Positions 1-42,529 of a DNA stretch of 64,000 nucleotides are shown here, one piece after another. The notes under the pieces are model-generated. The model had not been told where the DNA came from and did not search any database. It saw only the letters and a list, made by a program, of their open reading frames with translations. Source of the stretch: Sorangium cellulosum (GTDB lineage Bacteria > Myxococcota_A > Polyangia > Polyangiales > Polyangiaceae); NCBI RefSeq assembly GCF_002950945.1, contig NZ_CP012673.1, forward strand, positions 6,896,501-6,960,500, given 5' to 3'. Each line of letters starts with the position of its first letter. Position 1 is the stretch's first letter. The position numbers and the translations under genes were made by a program.

Positions 1-1115
1 GAGGTGCCCGATGTTCGTCTTCGCGCTCCCGATGGCGCAGAAGCCGACCGCGTCGGTGAAGCGCCGGTAGGCGCGCGTGAGGCCCGCGATCTCGATCGGA
101 TCGCCGAGATCGGTCCCGGTGCCGTGCGCCTCGATGTAGCTGATCGATCGCGGATCGACGCCGGCCTGCTCGAGCGCCTCGGCGATGACCTCGGCCTGCG
201 CGATCGGGTTCGGGACCGTGTAGCCGCTGGTCTTGCCCCCGGCGTTGATCGCCGAGCCCCGGATCACCGCGCGGATGCGGTCGCCGTCGAGCAGGGCGTC
301 CGCGAGGGGCTTCAGCAGCACCGCGCCTGCGCCCTCGCCGTCGACGAAGCCGTCTGCGCCGGCGCCGAACACCTTGGCCCGGCCCTCGGCGGAGAGCATC
401 CGCATGCGGCTGAGGCGCATGTAGTGCAGCGGGTGCAGGATCAGGTTCACGCCCCCGGCGAGGGCCGCCCGGCACTCGCCGGCGGCGAGGCTCTGGCAGG
501 CCAGGTGGATCGCGGTGAGCGACGAGGAGCAGGCCGTGTCGACCGCGACGCTCGGGCCGGTGAAGTCGAAGCAGTAGGAGACCCGGTTGGCGACGGCGTG
601 GAAGTCGGAGTACGCGTGCATCTCGGCGCCGCGCGCGAACGCCTCGGCGCTGAGCCGGCCGTAGTTGCCGTTCATCACGCCGGCGAACACGCCCACCTTG
701 CCGGATCGCGACAGGCTCCTCCGGGTGTAGCCGGCGTCCTCGAGCGTCTCCCACGCGATCTCGAGGAAGATGCGCTCCTGCGGATCCATCGCCTCCGCCT
801 CGCGCGGCGAGATGTTGAAGAGCAGCGGGTCGAAGCGATCCACGCCTTCAAGGAACCCGCCGCGCTTCGTGTAGTAGCGGCAGAGCGCGTCGGGATCGGG
901 ATCGAAGTAGCGGTCCGCCTCCCAGCGGTCGGCGGGGATCTCCCCGATGCAGCTCTCGCCGCTCCTGAGGCGCTCCCAGAAGGTCGCGAGGTCGGGCGCC
1001 TTGGGGTACCGGCCGGCCACCCCGACGATGGCGATGGCCGTGGGCGCTCGCCCGGCCGAGCGCTGCTCGAGCAGCCGAGCGAGAAGTTCGCGCTTTTTAT
1101 CCATGTCGTCGTCCA

Positions 1116-1116
<1 letters not shown>
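1..1116 (-). CDS. trans-AT polyketide synthase, gene C (5' part only, KS domain)
   Basis: This is the first 372 codons of a third PKS gene that runs off the left edge of the window. A short charged N-terminus (MDDDMDKKRELLARLLEQ), probably a docking helix, leads into a ketosynthase. The KS shows the active-site Cys196 in TACSSS and the first catalytic His in EAHGTGT, and it is cut just after KTNIGHL, which holds the second His. All three catalytic residues are therefore present. The KS resembles the seven KS domains of the two upstream genes, so it probably continues the same AT-less assembly line as module 8. The ATG shares one base with the stop of gene B (TGATG), which implies translational coupling and one long polycistronic transcript. 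What follows the KS cannot be seen. Confidence 0.93.
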
Positions 1117-34473
<33,357 letters not shown>

Positions 34474-35106
34474 CGAGATGGAAATGAACCGACTTGACTT
34501 TCCTAAGCCAGTTCACAAAAGACAAAAATTCCAGCAATTACGTGCACTTAGGTGCCATCACAACGCACCGTGATGCCCCCCGAGCGCCTCGCAGGTACAG
34601 GGCTACGCCGAAATTTTTGCGACTGGGCATCCAGGAGCGGTCAAGCGGCCTCGACAAATGTCGCACTCGGTAAGATAAAGAGGTCTCCCACGGCCGGGTT
34701 CGGTGGATCGGGTGGCGCTTCAACGAATTGTCAAACAACCGTCAAGCAGTTGTTAATTACTGTTAAAAACCGCCACCTGTTATTAACGACTGTTGGCCGC
34801 TCGATCTACGAAAGCAGCGATCTCGACGTGAGCTCCCTTGTTCGCGAGCCGCGCGTTTGACCTCTGTCAGTTTTGTGATCGCGCTCCTGCGTCGGCGATC
34901 CACGGGATGGAGGCGAGCCCATGGCGTCGGGAGATCTCCTCGGTTGCACGAGGGAGCACGGCCAGCGCGGCGCAGAGCGCGGCATATCCAGCCAGGCGCT
35001 CGGGCGGTCCCGGAGGTTGAAAGCCCCCCTCGCCTGCACTACGTCAAGGCGAAACCACGGGACGACCTTCTCCGTGGGCCTCCCCCGATCCACGCTGAAC
35101 CGACGT
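34474..35106. promoter_or_regulatory. Divergent control region between gene A and the efflux genes
   Basis: About 630 bases without a supported gene, clearly richer in A/T than the flanks. From 34751 to 34800 TGTTAA-like elements recur at ten-base steps (TGTTAATTAC, TGTTAAAAAC, then TATTAACGAC, TGTTGGCCGC), so they would sit on one face of the helix. AACAAC (34734-34739) and GTTGTT (34749-34754) form an inverted repeat. A short palindrome CGACAAATGTCG covers 34652-34663. It overlaps a possible plus-strand promoter, TCGACA (34651-34656), 17 bases, GATAAA (34674-34679). No convincing promoter for gene A could be picked on the minus strand. Confidence 0.45.
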
Positions 35107-36312
35107 ATGACCGACCTGCGTAAGCTCGGCGGGATCCTCCCAGCCGCCCTCCTCCTCCTCGGCGCGTGCCGCGCCGCGCCCGACGCGCCGCCGCCGCCGC
35201 CGCCCGAGGTCAGCGTCATCGAGGTCAAGAGGGAGCCCGTCACCCTGCGCGACGAGCTCCCCGGCCGCGTCGCCCCCCTCCGCCTGGCGCAGGTGCGCGC
35301 GCGTGTCGCGGGCGTCGTCCTGAAGCGCAGCTTCGCCGAAGGGAGCGAGGTCAACGAGGGACAGACGCTCTTCGTGATCGACCCCGCGCCCTTCAAGGCC
35401 GCCGTCGACAGCGCCCTCGCCGCCCTCGTCAAAGGGCAGGCCAACCTCGGCCTGGCCGAGGCGCGAGCGAAGCGCGCCACCGCGCTCGTGCGGGAGGGGC
35501 TGGTCAGCCGCGAGGCGTACGACGACGCGATGGCGGCGCAGGCCGTGGCCCACGCCGAGATCGCCCAGGCGCGCTCGGCGCTCGCGCTGGCCCGCCTGAA
35601 CCTCGGCTACGCGACCGTGACGGCGCCGATCAGCGGCAGGATCGGCGGCGCGCTCGTCACCGAAGGCGCGCTCGTCGGCCAGGCCGAGGCGACGCCGCTC
35701 GCCGTCATCCAGCAGATCGACACGGTCTACATCGACATCAAGCAGCCCGCCTCGCAGCTCACGCGCCTGCGCCGCGCCGCGCTGGACGGCGCGCCCGAGG
35801 GCGAGGCGGGCGAACATGCCGCGATCCTCGTGCTCGATGACGGGGTCGAGTACCGCGAGAAGGGCGAGCTGCTCTTCTCCGACATCAGCGTCGATCCCGG
35901 CACCGGCGAGGTGACGCTGCGCGCGCGCTTCCCGAACCCGAGCCGCCTGCTCTTGCCCGGCATGTTCGTGCGCGTGAAGCTCGCCAAGCACGTCGACCAG
36001 GCGGGCCTCACGGTGCCTCAGCAAGCGGTCGGGCGTGACGGCGGCGGCAACGCGACGGTCGTTGTCGTCCAGCCCGACGGCAAGACGGCCGTGCGTTACA
36101 TCCAGACGGGCGGCGTCGATCGCGACCGCTACATCGTCACCGCCGGCCTGAACGCCGGCGACAAGGTCGTGGTCGAGGGCCACCAGAAGGCCGCCCCGGG
36201 CGCCGAGGTCCGCGCCGTCCCCTTCACCCCCGCGCCCGCGACCTCGGCCGTCGCTCCTGGCCCCGGGGCCTCGGCGATCACGCCCGCGCCCACGTCCTCG
36301 GCGGCGCGCTGA
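35107..36312 (+). CDS. RND efflux periplasmic adaptor (membrane fusion) lipoprotein
   Basis: A 401-residue MexA/AcrA-type adaptor. The chosen ATG gives a lipoprotein signal with lipobox LLGAC (Cys near residue 19) and a Pro-rich stretch right after it. This supports this start over in-frame codons up to 186 bases upstream, although no ribosome site is obvious. The barrel-sandwich (lipoyl-like) halves (RVAGVVLKRSFAEGSEV and ATVTAPISGRIG) flank an alpha-helical hairpin, followed by the beta-barrel and membrane-proximal parts (LLLPGMFVRVKL). An Ala/Pro-rich tail ends the protein. It links an inner-membrane pump to an outer-membrane channel. The pump gene follows after 26 bases in an apparent operon, divergent from gene A. 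The likely role is product export or self-resistance. Confidence 0.95.
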   Translation: MTDLRKLGGILPAALLLLGACRAAPDAPPPPPPEVSVIEVKREPVTLRDELPGRVAPLRLAQVRARVAGVVLKRSFAEGSEVNEGQTLFVIDPAPFKAAVDSALAALVKGQANLGLAEARAKRATALVREGLVSREAYDDAMAAQAVAHAEIAQARSALALARLNLGYATVTAPISGRIGGALVTEGALVGQAEATPLAVIQQIDTVYIDIKQPASQLTRLRRAALDGAPEGEAGEHAAILVLDDGVEYREKGELLFSDISVDPGTGEVTLRARFPNPSRLLLPGMFVRVKLAKHVDQAGLTVPQQAVGRDGGGNATVVVVQPDGKTAVRYIQTGGVDRDRYIVTAGLNAGDKVVVEGHQKAAPGAEVRAVPFTPAPATSAVAPGPGASAITPAPTSSAAR

Positions 36313-36338
36313 CACGAGCGGAGCAGATCGAGGCCAGC

Positions 36339-39300
36339 ATGTCGCGCTTCTTCATCGACCGGCCCATCTTCGCGGTGGTCATCGCGATGTTCATCGCGCT
36401 CCTCGGGGCGATCGCGTTGCCGCGGCTCCCCGTGACGCAGTACCCGTCGGTCGCGCCGCCGACCGTCTCCATCTATGCGAGCTACCCTGGCGCGACGCCG
36501 CAGACGCTCGACCAGAGCGTCGTCAGCCTGATCGAGCGCGAGCTGAGCAGCGCCAAGCGCCTGCTCTACTTCCAGTCGTCGAGCGACACCTCCGGGGCGG
36601 CCCAGATCACCGCGACCTTCCTGCCCGGCACCGACCCCGATCTCGCGCAGATCGACGTCCAGAACCGGCTCAAGGCGGTCGAGCCCCGCCTGCCCGCGGC
36701 CGTGAGGCAGTACGGCCTCTTCGTCGAGGCCTCGACGTCGAGCTTCCTGATGATCGTCAGCCTGTCGTCGCGCGACGGCAGCCTGAGCCCCACAGCGCTC
36801 GGCGACATCCTCGTCCGCTCCGTCATCGACGAGATCAAGCGGGTCCCGGGCGTCGGGCGCGTGCAGCTCTGGACCAGCGAGCGCGCGATGCGGATCTGGA
36901 TCGATCCGACCAGGCTCGCGGCGCTCGCGCTCTCGCCCGCCGACGTGTCGGCCGCGATCGCCGCGCAGAACGTCCAGTTCGCGTCGGGCCGCATCGGCGA
37001 CCTGCCGAGCCCGCCGACGCAGCAGATCAGCGCCACGCTCATCGCCGAGGGGCAGCTCGCGACGCCCGAGGACTTCGGGGCGATCGTGCTCCGCGCGAAG
37101 CCCGACGGGTCGCGCGTGCTCCTCCGCGACGTCGCGACGATCGAGATCGGCGCGCAGAACATGGCGTCGTCGTCGCGGAGCAACGGCAAGCCCGACGCCG
37201 CGATCGGCATCCAGCTCGCGATCGGCGCGAACGCGATGAAGACCTCCGACCTCGTGCGCGCCCGCATGGAGGAGCTCTCGCGGGGCCTGCCGCCCAACGT
37301 GACCTACAGCGTGCCCTACGACACGGCGCCCTTCGTCAGGATCTCGGTGCACAAGGTGATCGAGACCCTGGTCGAGGCCATGGTGCTCGTGTTCGTCGTG
37401 ATGTTCCTGTTCCTGCAGAACATCCGCTACACGCTCATCCCGGCGATCGTGGTGCCGCTCGCGCTGCTCGGCACGTGCGCGGTGATGCTCCTCGCCGGCG
37501 CGTCGATCAACATGCTGAGCCTGTTCGGGATGGTGCTCGCGATCGGCATCATCGTCGACGACGCGATCGTCGTCGTCGAGAACGTCGAGCGGCTGATGGC
37601 CGAGGAGGGGCTGTCCCCGCGCGAGGCGACGCGGAAGGCGATGGCGGAGATCTCGGGCGCCGTCATCGGCATCACGCTCGTGCTCTCGGCGGTGTTCGTG
37701 CCGATGGCGTTCGCGTCAGGCTCGGTGGGCGCGATCTACCGGCAGTTCTCGATGTCGATGGCGGTCTCGATCCTGTTCTCGGCGTTCCTCGCGCTGACGC
37801 TGACGCCGGCGCTCTGCGTGGTCTTGCTGAGGCCCGTCCCCGCCGGCCACGCGAGGCGCCGCGGCGCGCTAGGCCGGTTCAACGCCGGCTTCGAGCGGCT
37901 CACCTCCGGCTACCGGCGGTGGGTCGCGGGCTCGCTCGACAAGCGCCCTCGAATGCTCCTCGGGTTCGCGATCCTCGTCGCGACGCTCGGCCTGCTCTAC
38001 GCCCGGCTGCCGACCGCCTTCCTTCCGGAGGAGGATCAGGGGCTCGTGATCGTCGACGTGCAGCTCCCGCCCGAGGCCACGCAGCACCGCACGCTGAGGG
38101 TGGTCGAGCAGGTGGAGGCGCACTACCTCGGCCGCCCCGCGATCGGCAGCGTCGCGTCCTTCCCGGGCTTCAGCTTCTCGGGGTCGGGGCAGAACGTGGC
38201 GATGATCTTCCTGACCATGAAAGACTGGAGCGAGCGCCCTGACGGCGCGACGGCCCAGTCGGAGGCCGCGCTGGCGAACGAGAAGCTCAGCCAGATCCGC
38301 GACGGCGTGGTGTACAGCCTGGTGCCGCCGCCGATCATGGAGCTCAGCAGCACCTCGGGCTTCAGCCTGAAGCTGCAGGACCGGGGCGGGCGCGGGAACG
38401 AGGCGCTCGTGGCGGCGCAGCAGCGGCTGATCGAGCTCGCCGCGGGCAGCCCCGTGCTCGCGCAGGTGCGCGCCGAGGCGCAGGCCGACGCCGCGCAGCT
38501 CCGGCTGCGGATCGACCGCCAGAAGGCGAGCGCGCTCGGCGTGAGCTTCGAGCGCGGGGCCGCGGTGCTGTCGACGGCGCTGAGCCCGACGTACGTGAAT
38601 GACTTCCCCAACCAGGGGCGGCTGCAGCAGGTGATCGTGCAGGCCCACGCGGCGAGCCGGATGCAGATCGAGGACGTGCTGAAGTTATCCGTGCCCAACG
38701 ACGCCGGTCAGATGGTGCCGCTCTCCGCGTTCGCGACGGCGGCGTGGGAGCGCGGCCCGCTCCAGCTCGCGCGCTTCAACGGGTTTCCGGCCACCGGGAT
38801 CAGCGGCGCGCCGGCGCCCGGGCGGAGCAGCGGCGAGGCGATGGCCGAGATCGAGCGCCTGGCCGCGCAGCTGCCGCCCGGGTTCGGGGTGGAGTGGACA
38901 GGGCAGTCGTACCAGGAGCGGCTGTCGGGGGCCGAGGCGCCGGCGCTGCTCGCGCTGTCGCTGGTCGTGGTGTTCCTGGTGCTGGCGGCGCTCTACGAGA
39001 GCTTCGCGATCCCGCTCTCGGTGATCCTCGTGGTGCCGCTCGGGGTGGTGGGCGCGGTGCTGGCGATGACGGTGCGCGGGCTGCCGAACGACGTGTTCTT
39101 CAAGGTCGGGCTGATCACCATCATGGGGCTGTCGGCGAAGAACGCGATCCTGATCATCGAGTTCGCAAAGAGCCTGCACGAGCAGGGCAAGAGCGTGCGG
39201 GAGGCGGCGATCGAGGCGGCGCGCCTGCGCTTCCGGCCGATCCTGATGACGTCGCTCGCGTTCATCCTGGGCGTGATGCCCCTCGTGTTCGCGAGGAACG

Positions 39301-39497
39301 CGGGCTCCGCCACGCAGCACGCCATCGGGACGGGGGTGTTCGGCGGCATGCTCACCGCGACGGTGTTCAGCATCTTCTTCGCGCCGCTGTTCTTCGTGCT
39401 GGTCAGCCGCCTGCGGGGCGAGAGGGCGGCGGGCGACCCGCGAGCGGGCAAGGAGCCCCCGGAGAGCCGGAGCTCGCCGGTGATCCCTGTCTCCTGA
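36339..39497 (+). CDS. RND multidrug efflux pump, inner-membrane transporter
   Basis: A full-length AcrB/MexB-like HAE1 transporter of 1052 residues. It opens with the typical FFIDRPIFAVVIAMFIALLG first membrane helix. The proton-relay Asp pair is in GIIVDDAIVVVENVERLM (TM4), with the matching Lys in SAKNAILIIEFAKSL (TM10). Two large periplasmic loops separate the two sets of six helices. A GAGG-type ribosome site lies six bases before the ATG. Together with the preceding adaptor it should form a proton-driven tripartite pump. No TolC/OprM-like outer-membrane channel gene is in the window, so the channel must be encoded elsewhere. The position between two PKS operons suggests export of their product. 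Confidence 0.97.
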   Translation: MSRFFIDRPIFAVVIAMFIALLGAIALPRLPVTQYPSVAPPTVSIYASYPGATPQTLDQSVVSLIERELSSAKRLLYFQSSSDTSGAAQITATFLPGTDPDLAQIDVQNRLKAVEPRLPAAVRQYGLFVEASTSSFLMIVSLSSRDGSLSPTALGDILVRSVIDEIKRVPGVGRVQLWTSERAMRIWIDPTRLAALALSPADVSAAIAAQNVQFASGRIGDLPSPPTQQISATLIAEGQLATPEDFGAIVLRAKPDGSRVLLRDVATIEIGAQNMASSSRSNGKPDAAIGIQLAIGANAMKTSDLVRARMEELSRGLPPNVTYSVPYDTAPFVRISVHKVIETLVEAMVLVFVVMFLFLQNIRYTLIPAIVVPLALLGTCAVMLLAGASINMLSLFGMVLAIGIIVDDAIVVVENVERLMAEEGLSPREATRKAMAEISGAVIGITLVLSAVFVPMAFASGSVGAIYRQFSMSMAVSILFSAFLALTLTPALCVVLLRPVPAGHARRRGALGRFNAGFERLTSGYRRWVAGSLDKRPRMLLGFAILVATLGLLYARLPTAFLPEEDQGLVIVDVQLPPEATQHRTLRVVEQVEAHYLGRPAIGSVASFPGFSFSGSGQNVAMIFLTMKDWSERPDGATAQSEAALANEKLSQIRDGVVYSLVPPPIMELSSTSGFSLKLQDRGGRGNEALVAAQQRLIELAAGSPVLAQVRAEAQADAAQLRLRIDRQKASALGVSFERGAAVLSTALSPTYVNDFPNQGRLQQVIVQAHAASRMQIEDVLKLSVPNDAGQMVPLSAFATAAWERGPLQLARFNGFPATGISGAPAPGRSSGEAMAEIERLAAQLPPGFGVEWTGQSYQERLSGAEAPALLALSLVVVFLVLAALYESFAIPLSVILVVPLGVVGAVLAMTVRGLPNDVFFKVGLITIMGLSAKNAILIIEFAKSLHEQGKSVREAAIEAARLRFRPILMTSLAFILGVMPLVFARNAGSATQHAIGTGVFGGMLTATVFSIFFAPLFFVLVSRLRGERAAGDPRAGKEPPESRSSPVIPVS

Positions 39498-39555
39498 GGA
39501 CACGCGTCGCGACCGCTGAGTCAACCGCGGCGCGGCGGCGCGCCTCCTGGCGGCC

Positions 39556-39759
39556 TCATGCGCTCTCTTCCAGCCGCAGCGCCGCGCCCGGACAGATGCT
39601 CACCGCCTCGCGCACCGCGCGGTATTGCTCCGGCGGCGGCGCCTCGTCGAGCAGCACCACGATCCCGTCATCGCGCTGATCGAAGACCTTCGGCGCGACC
39701 ATCACGCATTGCCCCGCGCCACAGCACTTTTCGTGTTCCACGAGCACGCGCATCCTCAT
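39556..39759 (-). CDS. [3Fe-4S]-type ferredoxin
   Basis: A 67-residue acidic ferredoxin of the kind that serves bacterial P450s. Cys12 and Cys18 (CCGAGQC, Cys-x5-Cys) and the later ICPGAAL Cys would bind a [3Fe-4S] cluster. An extra Cys13 stands next to the first ligand. It lies 65 bases after the P450 stop on the same strand, so it is most likely the electron donor of that P450. No ferredoxin reductase is present in the window. It ends convergently to the RND pump gene with 58 bases between. Confidence 0.93.
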   Translation of the reverse strand: MRMRVLVEHEKCCGAGQCVMVAPKVFDQRDDGIVVLLDEAPPPEQYRAVREAVSICPGAALRLEESA

Positions 39760-39824
39760 GACGCACCTTCTTCATGTTGGATTTGCTCTTCTGGGAGCTT
39801 CGCCGCCGCCTTTGACATCAGCGC

Positions 39825-41027
39825 CTATCCCCAGGTGACCGGGAACTCGTGCATACCGTACACGGTGGCGTCGTCCTTGAATGACAGCTCCTCCTCGCGC
39901 ACGGCAGAGCGCAGCGTGGGGATCCGGCGGAACAGCGTGTCGATGACGATCTGCAGCTCGATCCGGGCCAGGCTCTGACCGAGGCACTGATGCGGGCCGA
40001 AGCCGAAGGCGACGTGGTTCCGGGCGCCACGCTCGACGTAGAGCTCGTTTGCCTTCTCGAAGACCTCTGGATCGCGGTTGCCCGTATTCGCCAGCACGAC
40101 GACGCCTTCCCCGGCCCGGATGAGCGCGCCACCGAGCTCCACGTCCTCGATGGCGACCCGAGCGACGGCGGACTCCGCAATGGTGAAGTAGCGCAGCAGC
40201 TCCTCGACAGCCACGGGTGTCTTGGCGGGGTCTTGCCGGAGGACCGCGAGCTCCTCGGGGTGCTTCAGCAGCACCAGCGTGCTCAGCGAGATCATGTTCG
40301 CGGTGGTCTCGTGCCCCGCGAGCAAGAGGAGGAACGACAGGTTGACCATCGCCTCGCGATCGTAAGCGCCCTCCTCGCGCAGCTTGACGATCTGGCGGCC
40401 GAGCAAGTCGTCGGTGGGGCTCTGCTCCTTGGCGGTCACCAGCTTGTCGAGATAAGCCAGGAGCTCGAAGAAGGAGCGCGCCTGCTCTTCGGGTGACGAT
40501 TTACGACTCACGAGCGTCGTGGAGCGCGTCTGAAAGAACTCATGATCGGCGTAAGGCACGCCGAGCAGCTCGCAGATCACCAACGAAGGCACCGGCAGGG
40601 ACAACGCCCGCACCAGGTCGACCGGGCGGGGCCCGGCCAGCATGGCGTCGATGTGCTCGTCCACGATCTCTTGGATGCGCGGCGCGAGCGCGGCCATCCG
40701 CTTGACGGAGAACTCACCGACCACGGCCCGGCGCGCCGACGCGTGCTCTTGCCCGTCCATGTCGAGCAGCAGCGGCTTCGAGATCAGCGGCGGCGGCGGC
40801 TCCGGGGACAGGTGGGGGAAGCTGGGATGGCGCCGGTTGGCGCTGAACCGTGGGTCGGACAGGACCGTCCGGATGTCCTCGTGCCGGGTGACGGCCCAGG
40901 CCGTCGCGCCCGACGGCAGCTTGACCTTGGCGACGGGGGCCTCTCTTCGGAGCTGTTCATGCTGCGCAGGCGGCGCGTAAGGGCAGGTCCTGCTGATGGC
41001 GAGCGTCGGAATGGCATCGGCGGTCAT
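39825..41027 (-). CDS. Cytochrome P450 monooxygenase
   Basis: A complete soluble class I P450 of 400 residues. The I-helix oxygen-binding motif is LAGHETTAN, the ExxR pair is in VEELLRYF, and the heme loop is FGFGPHQCLGQSL with Cys348 as the axial ligand. Length and motifs fit the actinobacterial/myxobacterial families that hydroxylate or epoxidise polyketides. A strong ribosome site (GAGGAGG, 41031-41040 on the opposite strand) stands five bases before the ATG. A ferredoxin gene follows directly. Three tandem palindromes lie 58-121 bases upstream (41085-41148), so expression is probably under its own repressor or activator. It is a likely tailoring enzyme of one of the flanking PKS products; the substrate cannot be told. 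Confidence 0.97.
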   Translation of the reverse strand: MTADAIPTLAISRTCPYAPPAQHEQLRREAPVAKVKLPSGATAWAVTRHEDIRTVLSDPRFSANRRHPSFPHLSPEPPPPLISKPLLLDMDGQEHASARRAVVGEFSVKRMAALAPRIQEIVDEHIDAMLAGPRPVDLVRALSLPVPSLVICELLGVPYADHEFFQTRSTTLVSRKSSPEEQARSFFELLAYLDKLVTAKEQSPTDDLLGRQIVKLREEGAYDREAMVNLSFLLLLAGHETTANMISLSTLVLLKHPEELAVLRQDPAKTPVAVEELLRYFTIAESAVARVAIEDVELGGALIRAGEGVVVLANTGNRDPEVFEKANELYVERGARNHVAFGFGPHQCLGQSLARIELQIVIDTLFRRIPTLRSAVREEELSFKDDATVYGMHEFPVTWG

Positions 41028-41084
41028 GGTTCCTCCTCGGTTCGTCGGATGCGGCAGGGAGAAGTCCGGTCAGCTCTCGCGTAA

Positions 41085-41148
41085 GGCTAGCCGATCGGCT
41101 AGCCAGGCGCAAGCCGATCGGCTAGCGTGAGCTTTCCGATCGGCTAGC
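41085..41148. promoter_or_regulatory. Triple tandem palindromic operator upstream of the P450
   Basis: Three copies of the 18-bp palindrome GCTAGCCGATCGGCTAGC lie in a row. Copy 1 (41086-41103) is perfect and extends to a 20-bp palindrome at 41085-41104. Copy 2 (41109-41126) has one mismatch and copy 3 (41131-41148) has two, both copies differing only in the left half. Start-to-start spacings are 23 and 22 bases, about two helical turns. The array ends 57 bases before the P450 start codon. The layout is that of cooperative binding sites for a dimeric regulator. No regulator gene is in the window. Confidence 0.75.
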
Positions 41149-41227
41149 TCCGCGACCGCTTCAGACGCCCGCGGTAGATGCGTTCGATCCTCTGCCGCAT
41201 CGCACAGATATGCGCTGCTTCTCTGCG

Positions 41228-42478
41228 CTACCGCACGCGGTGCTGGTCGACCAGCACCTGGATCTCCTCATCCGTGAGGGTGTGATCCGTGCCTTTCACC
41301 TTCGCCAGGATCGCGTCGACGAGCTCTTTCGACGGCTCGATCTTCCGCTGGCGCAGCCAGTAGTCCACGTTGGAGGCGCCGGACATGTAGCCCACGCCGA
41401 TCTCCTGCTTGCGCCCGAACATCCCCGCCGGCACGCCCGAGTAGATGCGATCCGCGAGCCACGCGTCGCCCTTCGACTCGGCCTTGATGATCGCCGCCGC
41501 GTGCACGCCGGTCGCCGTGCGGAATGCGTCGCGACCCACCAGCGGGTAGTTGATCGGCACTTGCCAGCCGACCGCGTCCGCCGCGGTCGTGCAGTACTCG
41601 ATCAGGTGCGTGAGGTCCTGGTGCTCGAGCAGCCCGAGGAGCTTCAGGTTGAGCAGGATGAGCTCCATCGCCGCGTTGCCCACGCGCTCGCCGATCCCCA
41701 GCGCTGTGCCGTGCACGCGATCCGCCCCGAACTCCAGGGCCCACAGCGCGTTCTCCAGCGCCAGCCCGCGGTCGTTGTGCCCGTGCCAGTCGATCCTCAC
41801 CGACGCGCCGGATCCGGCCACGATCGCCTGCGTGAAGCCGATTAGATTGCGCACACCGTCCGGTGTCGCATACCCGACGGTGTCGCACAGGCACAGCCGC
41901 GAGGCGCCGTGATCGATCGCGACCTTGAACAGCGTCGCCAGCACGTCCGGCCGCGAGCGCGTCGTGTCCTCCGTGCCGTACGCCACTGGCAGCCCCGCCT
42001 TCGCGCCCACGTCGATCGCCTCTGCGCTCCGCTGCGCGATCAAGCTGACGTCCCACGCCTCCATGAGCTCTTGGATCGGGCTCGATTCGATGAAAGCGTA
42101 GACCTCCACCGGCATCCCGGCGCGCTGCGAGATCTCGATCATGCGCGTGATGTCGGACACGACAGTTCGGCCAGCGCACGCCACACGGATCGGCAGCCTG
42201 TTCTCCGTGATCTCGCGGCACATCCGCAGCACGTCGTCGAACGCCCGCTGCGAGCTGCCCGGCAGGCCGATGTCCGCCACGTGGATGCCCACCTTCGCCA
42301 TCAGGTGCAGCAGCTTGAGCTTGTCCTCGATGCTCGGCTCCGCGACCGAAGGGCTCTGCAGGCCATCGCGCAATGTCTCGTCGAAGAGCGTGATGTCCTT
42401 TGGGATGGGTCGACCTCGACGGCCGACCTCGTTCCAGTCGTAGACGAGATCGTTGTGCGGGGAGCCAGCAGCGGTCAT
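41228..42478 (-). CDS. DRE-TIM metalloenzyme, 2-isopropylmalate/citramalate synthase-like
   Basis: A 416-residue TIM-barrel enzyme. DETLRDGLQ (residues 33-41) is the DRE-TIM signature with Arg37-Asp38. WHGHNDRGLALENALWALEFG carries the HxH metal ligands, and VHGTALGIGERVGN is typical of 2-isopropylmalate synthases. These condense acetyl-CoA with a 2-oxo acid. The length stops at the barrel plus subdomain I. The C-terminal leucine-feedback domain of LeuA (usual length above 500) is missing, as in citramalate or homocitrate-type and secondary-metabolism versions. A role in making an unusual carboxylic acid building block is inferred from the setting; a primary-metabolism role or HMG-CoA-lyase-like activity cannot be excluded. 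Its ribosome site (AGGAG) lies rather far, about 19 bases, from the ATG. Confidence 0.88.
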   Translation of the reverse strand: MTAAGSPHNDLVYDWNEVGRRGRPIPKDITLFDETLRDGLQSPSVAEPSIEDKLKLLHLMAKVGIHVADIGLPGSSQRAFDDVLRMCREITENRLPIRVACAGRTVVSDITRMIEISQRAGMPVEVYAFIESSPIQELMEAWDVSLIAQRSAEAIDVGAKAGLPVAYGTEDTTRSRPDVLATLFKVAIDHGASRLCLCDTVGYATPDGVRNLIGFTQAIVAGSGASVRIDWHGHNDRGLALENALWALEFGADRVHGTALGIGERVGNAAMELILLNLKLLGLLEHQDLTHLIEYCTTAADAVGWQVPINYPLVGRDAFRTATGVHAAAIIKAESKGDAWLADRIYSGVPAGMFGRKQEIGVGYMSGASNVDYWLRQRKIEPSKELVDAILAKVKGTDHTLTDEEIQVLVDQHRVR

Positions 42479-42529
42479 AGCGATGTAGTGTTCTGTCTCT
42501 CCTGGCAGGTGACAGCCTCGCCGCCGTGA

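Noticed and set aside
34921..35106. Upstream extension of the efflux adaptor
   Set aside because: The 62 extra residues have no signal or domain. The lipoprotein signal begins exactly at the ATG 35107.
39498..39555. Bidirectional terminator between the RND pump and ferredoxin genes
   Set aside because: Only short, imperfect GC-rich stems were found, and no U-run on either strand.
41085..41148. Palindrome array as a terminator of the DRE-TIM gene or an attachment site
   Set aside because: There are three phased copies without a U-run, next to the P450 start codon, and no integrase or mobile gene is near. An operator explains them better.
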